Notes: a model not told the origin generated them from the sequence alone. A DNA stretch of 64,000 bases from CAXRDE01 sp964229355 (GCA_964229355.1 CAXRDE010000005.1:124001-188000), one strand, 5' to 3'. Counted from the stretch's first letter, positions 1 through 8,523 are shown. Translations and numbers: made by a program.

Positions 1-504
1 CAGCCTGAAGAGGCCAATATTCTGGTTAACACACCAGAACTTGCCCATTGTTTTGAAGCCTGTTTGGCCCTGGGCGCCTCGGCCAGTGACGCCAGTAAAT
101 GGCTCACCGGAGACATTCAGGCTTATTTCAATCAGCATGAAACCACCCTGGACCAGTCACATTTTTCTGCACCGCTGCTCTACGAACTGCTGCAATTAAT
201 TGAATCCGGAAAGATCAGCGGAAAAATCGCCAAGTCTCTTTTACCCGAAATCATTGAAAAAGGCACTTCACCAACAGCCCTTGTGGAGGCAAAAGGCCTG
301 GCTCAAATTTCGGATACCAGCACCCTCCAAAAAATCATTGATGACATTTTAAACCAAAACCCTGAACAAGTTCAGGAATTTTTGGCGGGCAAGCAAAAAG
401 TCCTGGGCTTTTTAATGGGGCAGGTGATGAAAGCAACCAAAGGGCAAGCGGATCCTGGGTTGGCCAATCAAATGGTTCGTCAGAGTCTGCAAGCCAGAGC
501 GTGA
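1..504 (+). CDS. gatB: Aspartyl/glutamyl-tRNA amidotransferase subunit B, C-terminal part (5' end outside window)
   Basis: The reading frame is open from base 1 to a TGA at 502-504, so only the last 167 residues are visible. They match the helical tail of GatB plus the YqeY-like domain: a helical segment with the typical GKISGKIAK stretch, then an EKG..P..LVE.KGL segment, and a C-terminal VLGFLMGQVMKATKGQADP motif that is nearly invariant in GatB. GatB is the kinase/transamidase subunit of GatCAB, which converts mischarged Glu-tRNAGln or Asp-tRNAAsn to the correct amide in the cytoplasm. The next gene starts at a GTG overlapping this stop (GTGA), so the two are probably cotranscribed. Confidence 0.93.
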   Translation, partial: QPEEANILVNTPELAHCFEACLALGASASDASKWLTGDIQAYFNQHETTLDQSHFSAPLLYELLQLIESGKISGKIAKSLLPEIIEKGTSPTALVEAKGLAQISDTSTLQKIIDDILNQNPEQVQEFLAGKQKVLGFLMGQVMKATKGQADPGLANQMVRQSLQARA

Positions 505-2096
505 GGCGTTGCAAAAGCCTACTCTTTGGCCTTGTGCTCAGTGTAGGCTTAAACATTGCCATGCCCACGCAGGCTCAGACGGAGCGTTATTATAAAGAGG
601 GGCTGCAACTTTTACAAGAAGGTGCGTGGCCGATGGCCAGCCAGCGTTTTCGCCAGGCGCTTTTACAGACAGAAGATCGCGCTGAAATTTGGTTTGCACT
701 CGGCGTAAGTTTGTATCAACAGCAGGATTTAACGGGAGCTTATCAGGCTTATACCTCCGGGCTGCGCTTGCTGCCCTCGCTCGCGATTCAGGCCCGATTG
801 CGCAGCGGGTTGGGCGACATTTTTTTTGAGCAGCAAAATTTTCCACAGGCGATTGAAGCCTATACCCAGGCGCTGGCTTTTCAGCCCAATTGGTCAGGCG
901 TCCGCCTAAAACTCGCCACAGCCTTACTGCGAGAGCAACGTTTTCAAGAGGCTTTAATCCAAAGTGAATGGCTTCAACAGCAAAGCCTTCCTCCTGCGGA
1001 GAGTCTATACTTACAAAGTCTGATTTATCTAGCCCAAAAAGACTTAGAGTCTGCAATTCCCAGTTTAGAGAAGCTTGCTCAATACCCAGAACATGCTTTT
1101 AACGCCCGTCAAATGTTGACCTGGCTTTATCAAAACAACCACGAGAAAGACTATCAAAGAAACGCAGCGGCCTTAGCCGCTATGGCTTCAGACTACCCGG
1201 CGGTCTACCGCGTGCTGGGGTTTAGCGAAAGCCAGCGCTTCTTCCAATGCTTTTTAGAGCAGTCACACCCATGTCATAACCCCACCTACTTAGAGACACT
1301 CCAACGCTGGCGGTTAAGTGGTATAAATACCGATAGCGCCTATTTTGCATTGGGCAATTATTATCAACTTCATCATGATTGGGAGCGTGCAGCGTCTGCT
1401 TTTTTAAGGGCTGCACAGATTTTTCCTGAACGTCATCATTATCAGCAAAAGGCGTATCTCATGGCCCGTAGTCAAAATACAGCCCGCCGTTTCCCTCTTA
1501 CCTCAAACTTTCCCCCTAAAGAAGAGCAAGACAATGCCCTCTGGAGAGAACTTTCGGTTTGGAACGAGCATTTCGTAAAGACCGCCCAGACACCCCCTGA
1601 GCCCTCCCTCTCGCCTGGACAAACGCTCTTTTGGCAGGGCTTTGGAGAATCGTTGTGGTATCAGCCTCCCACTGGAGAAACAAAAAAGCGCTGGGCTCAG
1701 GCGGAAAAGCTTTTAGAAGAAGGGGCCGAGAAAAAAATCATTCAAAGTTGGAGGCTTCAACAAGCGGGAGAAACCAGCTGGGCGCTTAAAACCCTGGAAG
1801 AGGCACAATACTATGCCCCTGATTGGTGGCTACCTTACGCCCTGTGGAGTATCTTTGCTCAGGAAAGCGGAGGATATTCCCTTGAAAGCCTCCAACGTCA
1901 CGTGGAGATCGCTTATAGCCTCAACCCGATTTCGCTTCGCATTGCCGAGCTACGCTTTAACCCTCAGCTCGGCCTTGAAGAGAAACAAGTCAAATTGCGA
2001 GAGGTGCTGACCACGTTTCCCGAGCACTCAGCGTTTCAGGACATGTACCTTAAGACCTTACAAAATAGCCTTAACGCTGACGCTCTACAAAAATAA
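501..2096 (+). CDS. Exported TPR-repeat protein
   Basis: A 531-residue protein starting at GTG 501, which overlaps the gatB stop by four bases. The first 26 residues form a signal peptide: two arginines, a hydrophobic core, then a TQAQ-type cleavage region. The mature part is helical with tetratricopeptide repeats. A clear array lies at about residues 28-175 (repeated W/F-ALG, AY..GL, A...Y..AL patterns), with further repeat-like segments near 270-330 and 415-470. No catalytic motif is seen. TPR proteins usually act as scaffolds, so a periplasmic or envelope assembly role is an inference. The 3' end overlaps the convergent kinase gene by 26 bases. Confidence 0.8.
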   Translation: MRRCKSLLFGLVLSVGLNIAMPTQAQTERYYKEGLQLLQEGAWPMASQRFRQALLQTEDRAEIWFALGVSLYQQQDLTGAYQAYTSGLRLLPSLAIQARLRSGLGDIFFEQQNFPQAIEAYTQALAFQPNWSGVRLKLATALLREQRFQEALIQSEWLQQQSLPPAESLYLQSLIYLAQKDLESAIPSLEKLAQYPEHAFNARQMLTWLYQNNHEKDYQRNAAALAAMASDYPAVYRVLGFSESQRFFQCFLEQSHPCHNPTYLETLQRWRLSGINTDSAYFALGNYYQLHHDWERAASAFLRAAQIFPERHHYQQKAYLMARSQNTARRFPLTSNFPPKEEQDNALWRELSVWNEHFVKTAQTPPEPSLSPGQTLFWQGFGESLWYQPPTGETKKRWAQAEKLLEEGAEKKIIQSWRLQQAGETSWALKTLEEAQYYAPDWWLPYALWSIFAQESGGYSLESLQRHVEIAYSLNPISLRIAELRFNPQLGLEEKQVKLREVLTTFPEHSAFQDMYLKTLQNSLNADALQK

Positions 2097-3501
2097 ACTG
2101 ACGATCTTCAAGGGCTTTCAAAGCTTGCAAAAGCTGCATCCGCGAAGCCGGTAGTTCAGCAGCTAAATCTCTAACCCGTTTAACAGGATCTAGAATTTCA
2201 AAAATATAAAAAGAGAGATCCGGCAGCATGTCATGGGTACTGGGCTGCATAATTTGCTCAAGCAGATCATCATCCTGGTACATTTCCCACAGCAATTTAT
2301 ACTCTGTTAGATAGGCATCCGCGGCTTCAATCAGCTTAAAGGCGTTTTGGCGAATGGTGGCTGCAGGGGCCTGAGCCGTGGGAATATAAAGAAAATTACC
2401 GCTTTCCCAGGACAAAATTGTCATCAAGGTTTCAACGCTATCTAAGGTCTTGTTTTTAATATCCGCATGCAAAATATTGCCATTTTGAAGCCAAATACCG
2501 GCCTGTTCTGAGGCGTTCCACACCAGCAACTGTCCACTGTCATGGCGATGTACAAAGTTATGTAAATCGTCTACCAGACTAAACCGAGAAAAGGAATGTA
2601 AAGCCGGCAAGACCGAGTTCATTGCCAATCTGGGGTCCGCGCCGTCAAAAAAGACACGGGTCGACAAAATGCGCAAAAGCTGCTGGAATTGCCGACAATG
2701 GGCAAATCGATGCTGGGGCAACTTATGAATGGCCGTCATCACCAACTGGTTCAAATCCTGGCCAATCATTGGGTTTAAATGAATGGGCTCTACGGGCGTT
2801 TGATTCATAATGGCGTAAATGGTTGAACCGGGGTCTTCGCCGGGAAAAGGCACTTGCCCTGTGAGTAGTTCGTAGAGGGTCACACCCACGGCATAAAGAT
2901 CACTTTGCGGGTCTGACAGGCTCTGATTCTTCAGTAATTCAGGCGCCATATAAGCCACGGTTCCCGCCATGGCACTGGCATCGTTCATAAAGTTTTGGCC
3001 CGTAAAGCAAGCCAAACCAAAATCTAATATTTTAATATGGCCATCGGGCATAATCAGAATATTTTCGGGCTTAATATCTCGATGCACAATGCCTCGTGCA
3101 TGCATGTATTCTAAAGCCTGACAGGTTTGCTCAATCATGGGCAACACGGAAGAAGGCAAGGGTGGGTTTACCCGCATGTAAGCGTCTAAAGTGACCCCTT
3201 CAACCCATTCTGTCACCAAACAATAGTGTCCATTGCCCTCTAACTGATCCAATACTTTTAACACATGGGGATGATCCAACAACCTGAGGATATTACCCTC
3301 TTGACGAAAACGTTCAATGGCGGCCGCCTGAACATCTGGTGAAGCATGAGCAGGCACGTTTAGAAACTTCAAAACCACCATCTGGTGTGTTTGAAGATCA
3401 TGGGCCTGAAAAACGCTGGCTGAGCCACCTTGCCCAATTTTATCAAGCAGGGCATAGCGACCTGCAATAGGGGTTGCCGAGGGATTATGCATGTTCACCA
3501 T
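2071..3501 (-). CDS. Ser/Thr protein kinase with C-terminal DUF4388 (PATAN-like) region
   Basis: A 476-residue Hanks-type kinase. Residues 13-275 carry the glycine loop GQGGSASVF, the ATP-binding Lys45, catalytic HRDIKPEN with Asp142, the DFG motif at 160-162 and an APE-type YMAPELL motif, so it should be catalytically active. There is no transmembrane segment, suggesting a cytoplasmic enzyme. Residues ~300-395 resemble DUF4388/PATAN, a module common in bacterial signalling proteins, with a GQLLVW...GIWLQNGNILHA pattern. The last ~70 residues look like a small winged helix (DPVKRVRDLAAELPASRMQL...). ATG 3501 has a GGAG only 3 bases upstream, and an in-frame ATG at 3492 is also possible. The substrate is unknown. 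It overlaps the TPR gene tail-to-tail by 26 bases. Confidence 0.9.
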   Translation of the reverse strand: MVNMHNPSATPIAGRYALLDKIGQGGSASVFQAHDLQTHQMVVLKFLNVPAHASPDVQAAAIERFRQEGNILRLLDHPHVLKVLDQLEGNGHYCLVTEWVEGVTLDAYMRVNPPLPSSVLPMIEQTCQALEYMHARGIVHRDIKPENILIMPDGHIKILDFGLACFTGQNFMNDASAMAGTVAYMAPELLKNQSLSDPQSDLYAVGVTLYELLTGQVPFPGEDPGSTIYAIMNQTPVEPIHLNPMIGQDLNQLVMTAIHKLPQHRFAHCRQFQQLLRILSTRVFFDGADPRLAMNSVLPALHSFSRFSLVDDLHNFVHRHDSGQLLVWNASEQAGIWLQNGNILHADIKNKTLDSVETLMTILSWESGNFLYIPTAQAPAATIRQNAFKLIEAADAYLTEYKLLWEMYQDDDLLEQIMQPSTHDMLPDLSFYIFEILDPVKRVRDLAAELPASRMQLLQALKALEDRQFIFVERQR

Positions 3502-3528
3502 TTACTCCACAAACCTGTTATCACATCC

Positions 3529-3993
3529 TCATCCTAACATGTCTGAAGGGCTCTGTGAGGGGCTAGCGGCGTCTTCACTGAGTTCAAGCAAGACCCCGCC
3601 TGTGGCTTTAGGGTGTACAAAGGCAACTTTTTTCTGATTTGCACCGGGACGAGGGGTTTTGTCAATGAGACGCACACCCGCAGCGTCCAGCTTTTGTAAA
3701 AGCGCTTCTATACCGTTAACCTTCAGACAAATATGATGAATACCCGGCCCGCGCTTTTGTATAAAACGCGCAATGGGACTCTCTTCAGAGGTGGGCTCCA
3801 ATAACTCCAGGTGGCATTCACCGGTGTTTAAAAAGGCTACATTCACCGCCTCTGTGGGAACCGTTTCTGTTTTTAAAACCTCTAAACCCAGTAACTGATA
3901 AAAAGCCAGGGTTTCAGCCAGGCTTTCTACCGCCACACCAATATGATCCAACGGTAAAGCACTCAGGGGGGCCGGTAAGTTAGGTGTTTGCAT
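3529..3993 (-). CDS. mce: Methylmalonyl-CoA epimerase (VOC family)
   Basis: A 154-residue protein of the vicinal oxygen chelate fold with two beta-alpha-beta-beta-beta modules. The expected metal ligands are present: His17 in LDHIGVAV, His87 in GPGIHHICLKV and Glu138 in GGVLLELSE. The length and the phrase GVRLIDKTPRPGA fit the epimerase that interconverts (2S)- and (2R)-methylmalonyl-CoA between propionyl-CoA carboxylase and methylmalonyl-CoA mutase. It is downstream of, and overlaps by 14 bases, the SDR gene, so the pair is cotranscribed. The matching carboxyltransferase gene is at 52994-54547. A related VOC lyase cannot be excluded, but the motif fit is good. Confidence 0.88.
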   Translation of the reverse strand: MQTPNLPAPLSALPLDHIGVAVESLAETLAFYQLLGLEVLKTETVPTEAVNVAFLNTGECHLELLEPTSEESPIARFIQKRGPGIHHICLKVNGIEALLQKLDAAGVRLIDKTPRPGANQKKVAFVHPKATGGVLLELSEDAASPSQSPSDMLG

Positions 3994-4816
3994 TTCTTGT
4001 CATCTCCCATAGCGTGTTAAGTGAAGGTGGGTTTGAGCCTGGCACGCAGTTATAGAGGTCAAAGTCTGTCACGCCTATGTCTCGCAAAATGGCTTCATCG
4101 ATTAAAGCTTGACCGCTGTAACGCTGGGGATCCCCCTGCGTCACCAGAGCAAGCACTGCGTCCGATAAAATGGAAGGTTTACGCCACATGGAAGGTTCGC
4201 CCAGGCCCCAGTTAATGGTGGCCAAACTCTCTATCATGGTCTCTGGCCATAGAGAGTACACGCCGATGTTGTCCGCCTTCACCTCTTCAGCCAAACCGTG
4301 ACTGAGCAAAGTCATCCCATACTTTGAGATGGTATAACCAATATGGTAAGGCACATGGGCCAGATCAATGGGCGGAGACATGTTAATAATGTGTCCCCGC
4401 TGGGCTTCTATCATCAGCGGCAAAACCGCCTGAGCACAGAAAAATGCACCCCGAGCATTGACATCCATCATCAGGTCAAAACGATTGGCCGGGGTTTTCA
4501 TTAAGGGTTGCCACCAAAGGGCTCCGGCATTATTGATCAAAATATCGACGCGACCCAGAGTATCCTTGACCTGTTGCACCATGGCTTCAATCTGTGACAC
4601 ATCCCGCACATCGCACTGTACAGGCAATGCTTTGACCCCTTTGGCCCGCACCTCTTCAGCCACCGAATGAATGGTGCCGGGTAATTTGGGGTGGGGTTCA
4701 CTGGTTTTTCCCACCACCACGATGTGACAGCCCTCGGCAGCCAGATGCAGTGCCAAATCACGGCCAATGCCACGACTACTGCCGGTAATAATCGCCACCT
4801 GATCTTTTAATTGCAT
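3980..4816 (-). CDS. Short-chain dehydrogenase/reductase, HSDL2-like
   Basis: A 278-residue classical-type SDR. The N-terminal Rossmann motif is TGSSRGIG (residues ~11-18), followed by NNAG near 94. The catalytic Ser lies in the unusual INMSPPID segment and the YTISK motif supplies Tyr and Lys. The SPP segment and the Y-x-x-x-K-Y-G-M context resemble the hydroxysteroid-dehydrogenase-like-2 group, in which an NAD(P)-dependent SDR often acts near fatty acyl metabolism. The substrate is unknown. Being translationally coupled to methylmalonyl-CoA epimerase suggests a role in acyl-CoA or branched/propionate metabolism, which is an inference from context only. Confidence 0.85.
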   Translation of the reverse strand: MQLKDQVAIITGSSRGIGRDLALHLAAEGCHIVVVGKTSEPHPKLPGTIHSVAEEVRAKGVKALPVQCDVRDVSQIEAMVQQVKDTLGRVDILINNAGALWWQPLMKTPANRFDLMMDVNARGAFFCAQAVLPLMIEAQRGHIINMSPPIDLAHVPYHIGYTISKYGMTLLSHGLAEEVKADNIGVYSLWPETMIESLATINWGLGEPSMWRKPSILSDAVLALVTQGDPQRYSGQALIDEAILRDIGVTDFDLYNCVPGSNPPSLNTLWEMTRNANT

Positions 4817-4887
4817 AATTGCTTACCTTTTTGTGGATTTGCCTATAGCATACCAGAAGGACGACCTCATAAGACAAAGGTAACACG

Positions 4888-5808
4888 ATGAATTATTTAA
4901 CGGTTTTTCCCGGGCAGGGTGCCCAAAAAGTGGGCATGGGAGAAGAGTTTAAGGCCTCTTCTCTGTTTCAAGAACACCTGGCAGAAACAGATCATTTGTT
5001 GAACTACGCCTTAAGCCACCTCATTGCCAGGGGGCCTGAAGAAGTTTTAAGAGAGACCCGGCAAGCCCAACTTGCTTTATTTGTGGTTGAAACGGGTATT
5101 TACAGGTGCTGGCGTGCAGCAGGCGCACCCTCTCCCGCTGCGGTGGCAGGCCATAGCTTAGGTGAGTACAGTGCGCTCTACGCTGCAGGGGTTCTCTCTC
5201 TGGAAACCGCTCTGTCGCTGGTACAAAAACGTGCCACCTGGATGCAGCAAGATTGTGAAGCAAAACCAGGGAGTATGGCTGCGGTTATTCGACCCCAACG
5301 GGAGCAAATACAAGCGCTTTGTGCAGAAACTGCTGAAGTGGTATGGGCCAACGATAACAGTGAAAGCCAGGGGGTTCTCTCTGGAGAAACACAGGCATTG
5401 CAAAGCACCCTACAACGCATTCAAAGAGAAAAATGGGGCAAAGTCATTCCACTCCAGGTGAGTGGGGCTTTCCACTCACCGCTGATGTACGCTGCCAGCC
5501 AAAAAATGGCAACCCACCTCGCAGGTGTGTTTTTTCAGGCGGCTCAGTTTCCCATCATCATGAACAGTACGGCCGAGGCTCTTACGGATCCTGAAGCGAT
5601 AAAATCAGCCCTGATTGAACAAATATTAAGCCCCGTGCGTTGGAGAGAAAGCCTGCTGCATGCAAAGGTACTCTCTATTCAGGGTGTCATTGAGATGGGC
5701 CCGTCTACGCTCAAGCGGCTGGTACAACAGACATTGCCTGAATTGCCCGTGCATGTCATACAGACCCCGCAAGAGTTAAAGGAAGGGTTAGCCTTTGTTC
5801 AAGACTAG
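4888..5808 (+). CDS. fabD: Malonyl-CoA:ACP acyltransferase
   Basis: A 306-residue protein with all FabD signatures: FPGQGAQKVGMG at the N-terminus, the nucleophile Ser in GHSLGEYSAL near residue 89, and the catalytic His in VSGAFHSPLM near 195. It loads malonyl groups onto acyl carrier protein for fatty acid synthesis in the cytosol. The length is normal for the family. It is transcribed divergently from the SDR/mce pair across a 71-base gap. No other fab gene is adjacent, so here it stands alone. Its stop is followed by an A/T-rich stretch and then the tRNA promoter. Confidence 0.95.
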   Translation: MNYLTVFPGQGAQKVGMGEEFKASSLFQEHLAETDHLLNYALSHLIARGPEEVLRETRQAQLALFVVETGIYRCWRAAGAPSPAAVAGHSLGEYSALYAAGVLSLETALSLVQKRATWMQQDCEAKPGSMAAVIRPQREQIQALCAETAEVVWANDNSESQGVLSGETQALQSTLQRIQREKWGKVIPLQVSGAFHSPLMYAASQKMATHLAGVFFQAAQFPIIMNSTAEALTDPEAIKSALIEQILSPVRWRESLLHAKVLSIQGVIEMGPSTLKRLVQQTLPELPVHVIQTPQELKEGLAFVQD

Positions 5809-5843
5809 TTCAAAAAAAAATTTAAAACTTTTTTGATATCCTA

Positions 5844-5871
5844 TTGTGGCTGAGATCAACTATGCTATAAT
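5844..5871 (+). promoter_or_regulatory. Sigma-70-type promoter of the tRNA-Phe/tRNA-Leu unit
   Basis: A -35 box TTGTGG at 5844-5849, a 16-base spacer and a consensus -10 TATAAT at 5866-5871, preceded by TGC (extended -10). The -10 ends 20 bases before the mature 5' end of tRNA-Phe, as expected for a tRNA transcript with a short leader. Confidence 0.75.
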
Positions 5872-5891
5872 TCATTCCCGAACGCAAGTTC

Positions 5892-5964
5892 GCCCAGATA
5901 GCTCAGTCGGTAGAGCAAGGGACTGAAAATCCCTGTGTCGACAGTTCGATTCTGTCTCTGGGCA
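5892..5964 (+). tRNA. tRNA-Phe (anticodon GAA)
   Basis: A 73-nucleotide cloverleaf. The acceptor GCCCAGA pairs with TCTGGGC, the D arm is GCTC...GAGC, the anticodon arm AGGGA-CTGAAAA-TCCCT carries GAA, and the T arm is GACAG-TTCGATT-CTGTC with discriminator A. The 3' CCA is not encoded. Confidence 0.97.
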
Positions 5965-5971
5965 CTCTACT

Positions 5972-6013
5972 CAGAGATTCCATTTGTTCCCTCAACACAC
6001 TACGGAATCTCTG
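5972..6013 (+). terminator. Inverted repeat between tRNA-Phe and tRNA-Leu (terminator or processing hairpin)
   Basis: A perfect 10-base inverted repeat, CAGAGATTCC (5972-5981) and GGAATCTCTG (6004-6013), with a 22-base loop, followed by GGTTTTA. It begins 8 bases after tRNA-Phe and ends 13 bases before tRNA-Leu. It could be a weak terminator, separating the two tRNAs in dosage, or a hairpin that guides tRNA end processing. The T run is short. Confidence 0.5.
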
Positions 6014-6026
6014 GGTTTTACACCAC

Positions 6027-6110
6027 GGGGACGTGGCGGAATCGGCAGACGCGCTAGCTTGAGGGGCTAGTGGGAGCAATCTCGTGTGGGTTCAAGTCCC
6101 ACCGTCCCCA
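6027..6110 (+). tRNA. tRNA-Leu (anticodon GAG)
   Basis: An 84-nucleotide class II tRNA. The acceptor GGGGACG pairs with CGTCCCC, the anticodon arm CTAGC-TTGAGGG-GCTAG carries GAG, and there is a long variable arm. The T arm is GTGGG-TTCAAGT-CCCAC with discriminator A. CCA is not encoded. Confidence 0.97.
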
Positions 6111-6166
6111 CTCTCTTCAATCCTTCCGCCCATCAGCGACTTTTCTCAACGGAATGACAATACCTG

Positions 6167-7213
6167 ATGCATATACTCATTACTGGCGGACTGGGGTTTA
6201 TCGGATCCCATCTCATTGAACACCTTCTTTCTGAACATCCTGACGCTCATGTCCTGAACCTGGACGCCTTAACCTATGCCGCCTGCCCGGAAACCCACGA
6301 TCACTTACACGCGCAATATCCTGAACGTTACACCTGGATTCACGGACGTGTGGGCGACTCCCTCTTGCTCCAGCGCCTTTTGCCCCAGGTGGATTATGTG
6401 GTGCACTGTGCTGCCGAAAGCAATGTGGATCTCTCTTTACACGACAGTCACGTTTTTTTAGAAAGCAATATTCTAGAGACTCAGGTCTTACTCGAAGCCT
6501 GTCGTCAACAGACGCATTTACGGCGTTTTTTATTGGTAAGCACCGACGAAGTCTACGGCAACCCCTGGCTCGACAAACCCTCCCTTGAAAGCGATCCCCT
6601 TTTGCCCTGTAGTCCTTACGCAGCAAGCAAAGCCGGGCAGGATCTTCTGGCTTACAGTTATTGGGTGAGCTTTGGGGTTCCCGTGGTGCGCACCCGTTGT
6701 GTAAATAACTATGGCCCCCGCCAGGATCCCACCAAACTGATTCCGCGCTTTACCCTGCACACCCTTCAGCAACAAACACTCCCTCTTTATGGCAACGGAA
6801 AAAACCTGCGAGAGTGGATTCACGCCCTGGATCATGCCCGGGCCCTTTTGTATCTTTTGTTTCACCCCGCGGCACTAGAGGGCGAGGTCTTTAATGTGGG
6901 CACAGGCCTAGAAAGCAGCGCCCTTGAAATCGGTCGCTCCATACTGGAGCACTTCCAACACCCGCCCTCCCAATTGCAGGGGGTTGAAGATCGCGCCGGT
7001 CACGTCCAACGCCACGCCGTCAACAGCAATAAGCTCAGAGAGCTGGGTTGGAAACCCCAAATTGACTGGCAAACCGGCTTCACAGAAACCCTGAACTGGT
7101 ATGCTTCAAATCCTCACTGGATCAGGGCCATGATCGCCCACCAAACCACCCATATCTCTGAATACACGAGCCGTTATGGACTGAAGGCTCCCGAGGTGAA
7201 TAAATTGTGCTAG
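6167..7213 (+). CDS. rfbB: dTDP-glucose 4,6-dehydratase
   Basis: A 348-residue extended SDR. The NAD-binding motif GGLGFIGSH is at residues 7-15. The RmlB-specific active-site segment STDEVYG places Thr126-Asp127-Glu128, and YAASK gives Tyr151 and Lys155. Other family marks are HCAAESNVD near 80-88, CVNNYGPRQ and REWIHALDHARA. It converts dTDP-glucose to dTDP-4-keto-6-deoxyglucose, the second step to dTDP-rhamnose or other deoxysugars of cell-surface glycans. An rfbC-type 3,5-epimerase lies nearby on the other strand (8524-9054). The small DUF4286 gene follows 9 bases after its stop. UDP-sugar relatives exist, but the TDE triad favours RmlB. Confidence 0.9.
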   Translation: MHILITGGLGFIGSHLIEHLLSEHPDAHVLNLDALTYAACPETHDHLHAQYPERYTWIHGRVGDSLLLQRLLPQVDYVVHCAAESNVDLSLHDSHVFLESNILETQVLLEACRQQTHLRRFLLVSTDEVYGNPWLDKPSLESDPLLPCSPYAASKAGQDLLAYSYWVSFGVPVVRTRCVNNYGPRQDPTKLIPRFTLHTLQQQTLPLYGNGKNLREWIHALDHARALLYLLFHPAALEGEVFNVGTGLESSALEIGRSILEHFQHPPSQLQGVEDRAGHVQRHAVNSNKLRELGWKPQIDWQTGFTETLNWYASNPHWIRAMIAHQTTHISEYTSRYGLKAPEVNKLC

Positions 7214-7222
7214 CATGTAGGC

Positions 7223-7543
7223 ATGATTATTTACAGTGTTACCGTTTCGATTGAAAATGACCTGGCCGAAGAATGGCTTCAATGGATGCAGAGCACCCAT
7301 ATTCCAGAAGTCATGGCCACCGGCTTCTTTGAAGGCTATACCCTACAGCAGATTTTAGAGCCCGTGGTGGATCCCGATCGCATTAACTACAACGTTTTGT
7401 ACGAAGTGGCTTCTCGGGATGACTTAGAGCAATACCAACGCAGTGCTGCCCCTGCTTTGCAACGCAAACACCATGAGCGCTATGGCGAAAATGCCCTGGC
7501 CATTCGCGTGGTCATGCATCGTCTGGCTCAGCAGAAGGCTTAA
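7223..7543 (+). CDS. DUF4286 family protein
   Basis: A 106-residue protein with the family pattern: a beta strand MIIYSVTVSI, then W..WM...HIPEV..TG.F, then a long helix near the end with the motif HHERYGENALAIR. The fold is expected to be a small ferredoxin-like (ABM/dimeric alpha-beta) barrel. No catalytic residues are known and the function is unassigned. It starts 9 bases after rfbB and is probably cotranscribed with it, but a sugar-related role is not implied by the family. Confidence 0.85.
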   Translation: MIIYSVTVSIENDLAEEWLQWMQSTHIPEVMATGFFEGYTLQQILEPVVDPDRINYNVLYEVASRDDLEQYQRSAAPALQRKHHERYGENALAIRVVMHRLAQQKA

Positions 7544-7564
7544 GTCCCCACTTACAGCTCGTTT

Positions 7565-8431
7565 TTAGCTTGCGGCCCGCAGTTGTGGCTGCTCATGAGG
7601 CGGTGAGTCCACTGCCTCCATCACCCGGGTTTTGATCAAGGTAAAGAGTCCTGAAGCTTTATAGGCTTTGTCTAAAAGTACCGAACCCACCACGCCTCCG
7701 GCCACCCCTACAATCGTCACGGGAAGTCCCGCTGAGCCCGCCAAAGTCATGCCCAAAGTCGCGGTTCCTGAAAAGATACTGGCGCCCACACCCGAGAAAA
7801 AGCCACCCACAGCATCTCCCGCCACGTTACCAATGGCCTCAGCGCCGGTTTGATTTCCCATGGCTGTGTCTACCACGTTGGCCACCAGAGACGTTCCTGC
7901 GTTAATCGCACTCGAAATGCCGCCTGACTTGAGAGACAACGCACCCGCTTGTTTAAAGCCACTGACAAATCCGCCCCAGGCCTGCCCCGGCTCTCCCGCA
8001 CTCAAACCCTGCTTGATTTGCCGGTAAGTGTCCATGGTAATATTACCCACCCGGTCGCCGTAACGGTAGCCAATATAGCCGCCCGAAAGGGTGCGCCCCA
8101 CCAGACTGCCAATGGCCGCAATCCCCTGGGGATTATTGCTAAAAGAGGTGTTGTCCTGATAAACATAGCCACCCCCGTCGCGAATCGCGGTGAGTTTGGC
8201 GACAATAATGTCGTAACGGGTGCGTTCATCAGCCTTGGGAATGTATCCCCACTCCATTTTTTTATCGAGCTTTTCGGCCCACTCGAGATCTTCGGGGCTG
8301 ACGCGCTGCACATCAGAAATAGGCTCAAGGGGCTTTAAACCTTTTTTAAGCGAATCACCGAGAGCAGGCAACGGCCGTAATGGCGTCAACCCGGTGGCAG
8401 GTGAGAGTGCAGAAACAGAAAGTGCTGACAT
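7565..8431 (-). CDS. Orphan glycine-rich protein with hydrophobic glycine-zipper segments
   Basis: A 288-residue protein of no family I recognise. The first ~60 residues are Leu/Pro-rich, residues ~60-150 look soluble (a charged helix then a GGGYVYQD loop), and residues ~170-260 are Gly/Ala/Val-rich with regularly spaced glycines (AGDAVGGFFSGVGASIFSG, then a VTIVGVAGGVVGSVLL stretch). This resembles glycine-zipper membrane-inserting hairpins. There is no signal peptide. A good ribosome site (AAAGGGAT, 10 bases upstream) supports ATG 8431. It sits convergent to DUF4286. A promoter-like element similar to those of the 13.7, 14.7 and 51.8 kb orphans lies upstream. Confidence 0.7.
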   Translation of the reverse strand: MSALSVSALSPATGLTPLRPLPALGDSLKKGLKPLEPISDVQRVSPEDLEWAEKLDKKMEWGYIPKADERTRYDIIVAKLTAIRDGGGYVYQDNTSFSNNPQGIAAIGSLVGRTLSGGYIGYRYGDRVGNITMDTYRQIKQGLSAGEPGQAWGGFVSGFKQAGALSLKSGGISSAINAGTSLVANVVDTAMGNQTGAEAIGNVAGDAVGGFFSGVGASIFSGTATLGMTLAGSAGLPVTIVGVAGGVVGSVLLDKAYKASGLFTLIKTRVMEAVDSPPHEQPQLRAAS

Positions 8432-8455
8432 AATTTGATTATCCCTTTGATTCTC

Positions 8456-8481
8456 TTATCGTGAAAAGCACCCTCAACTTA
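8456..8481 (-). promoter_or_regulatory. Sigma-28-like promoter element upstream of the 7565-8431 gene
   Basis: On the minus strand TAAG (8481-8478), 14 bases, then CACGATAA (8463-8456). This is close to the flagellar sigma factor consensus of TAAA, 14-16 bases, GCCGATAA. The element ends 24 bases before the ATG. Similar elements precede three other orphan genes in this window. The assignment is by eye and tentative. Confidence 0.35.
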
Positions 8482-8523
8482 CTTATCTTTTGGTTAAATC
8501 AAGAGAAATAAATGGTTAAGATC

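Noticed and set aside
538..1056. 172-residue minus-strand frame inside the TPR gene
   Set aside because: Antisense to clear TPR repeats and lacking any motif, with no start signal.
7949..8338. 129-residue plus-strand frame inside the orphan at 7565-8431
   Set aside because: Both strands are open here, but the minus-strand frame is longer and has a good ribosome site. The plus-strand product has no such support.
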